This document shows, piece after piece, positions 14,584 to 14,718 of a DNA stretch of 14,718 nt. The notes beneath the pieces were generated by a model. The model was not told where the DNA came from. It worked only from the letters and a program-made list of their open reading frames with translations, and ran no database searches. Origin of the DNA: an uncultured Lachnospiraceae bacterium (GTDB lineage Bacteria > Bacillota > Clostridia > Lachnospirales > Lachnospiraceae); the NCBI GenBank assembly GCA_910586755.1, contig CAJUJM010000065.1, positions 1-14,718 of the forward strand. The letters run 5' to 3'. The position numbers were made by a program, and so were the translations under genes. The first letter of the stretch is position 1, and each line of letters begins with the position of its first letter.

Positions 14584-14718
14584 ATGGCATATATAGTGGA
14601 TGGAAAAATTGTTTGCAAAATAGCACAAATTCTATTGACAATGCCCTTTTTCTATGGTATATTAAAACTCCACTGGGAAATAAGCGATGGAAACAAAAAA
14701 TTTAGAAAAAGAAATTGA
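14584..14718 (+). CDS. Possible 44-residue small protein (doubtful)
   Basis: An ATG preceded by AAGGGA opens a 44-codon frame ending in TGA on the last base of the window. The middle is hydrophobic (IAQILLTMPFFYGIL), the tail basic. It spans the strong promoter 14635-14663, which argues that the frame is accidental. Confidence 0.15.
   Translation: MAYIVDGKIVCKIAQILLTMPFFYGILKLHWEISDGNKKFRKRN
14635..14663 (+). promoter_or_regulatory. Strong extended -10 promoter near the window end
   Basis: A perfect TTGACA (14635-14640), a 17-nt spacer ending in TGG, and TATATT (14658-14663) form a TG-extended -10. The expected start is near 14670. It probably drives the next gene, which lies mostly beyond the window. 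Confidence 0.8.
14687..14718 (+). CDS. Possible start of a gene truncated by the window end
   Basis: ATG at 14687 opens a frame (METKNLEKEI...) that runs off the end. It lies about 17 nt after the predicted start of the strong promoter and is preceded by a weak GGGA (14675-14678). Ten codons are too few to identify a product. A competing frame (14584-14718) overlaps it. Confidence 0.35.
   Translation, partial: METKNLEKEI

Overview
The window looks like a chromosomal segment of a low-to-mid-GC anaerobic Firmicute, most likely a Lachnospiraceae-type clostridium (genus not resolvable). Support: a Bacillus/Clostridium-type large SRP RNA with an Alu domain, Gram-positive TTGACA/TATAAT promoters and GGAGG ribosome binding sites, a YesM/YesN two-component pair, a glycyl-radical activase (anaerobic lifestyle), a PTS protein, a clostridial-looking phosphofructokinase, and the dnaX-ebfC-recR cluster.

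Layout. (1) 1-2381: a 5'-truncated YesM-type histidine kinase and its AraC-type response regulator, overlapping by ATGA and visibly AT-richer than the rest. A bidirectional terminator (2426-2457) separates them from (2) convergent nagB on the minus strand (2472-3197). (3) 3308-4606: an uncharacterised two-domain protein with a long Glu/Pro/Ala linker; its stop overlaps tail-to-tail with (4) a radical-SAM glycyl-radical-enzyme activase on the minus strand (4601-5296). (5) 5412-6234: tadA and a stand-alone PTS IIB protein. (6) 6231-6634: a strong promoter, the SRP RNA and its terminator. (7) 6713-14497: seven tightly spaced co-directional genes: pfk, dnaX, ebfC, recR, an 805-aa low-complexity protein, a Cof-type HAD phosphatase and a CvpA-like membrane protein. 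(8) 14498-14718: an intergenic tail with a near-consensus extended -10 promoter leading into a gene cut by the window end.

How it fits together. The order tadA - SRP RNA - dnaX - ebfC - recR matches the arrangement known in Bacillus subtilis (tadA/yaaJ, scr, dnaX, yaaK, recR), with the IIB and pfk genes inserted. Core information processing (tRNA editing, SRP, replication clamp loading, recombinational repair) is therefore interleaved with sugar metabolism (PTS IIB, pfk, nagB, and probably the YesMN pair).

Most of the window is recognisable housekeeping. I do not see an obvious new defence, mobile or biosynthetic system. The best candidates for undescribed biology are the two unknown proteins. 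The 805-aa protein (10442-12859) joins a helical TPR-like N-terminus, a prion-like Tyr/Gly/Gln/Glu tract, a remnant of an AAA+ fold without a Walker A motif, an acidic Tyr/Glu minisatellite and a separate C-terminal module. The 432-aa protein (3308-4606) has two globular ends joined by a disordered linker.
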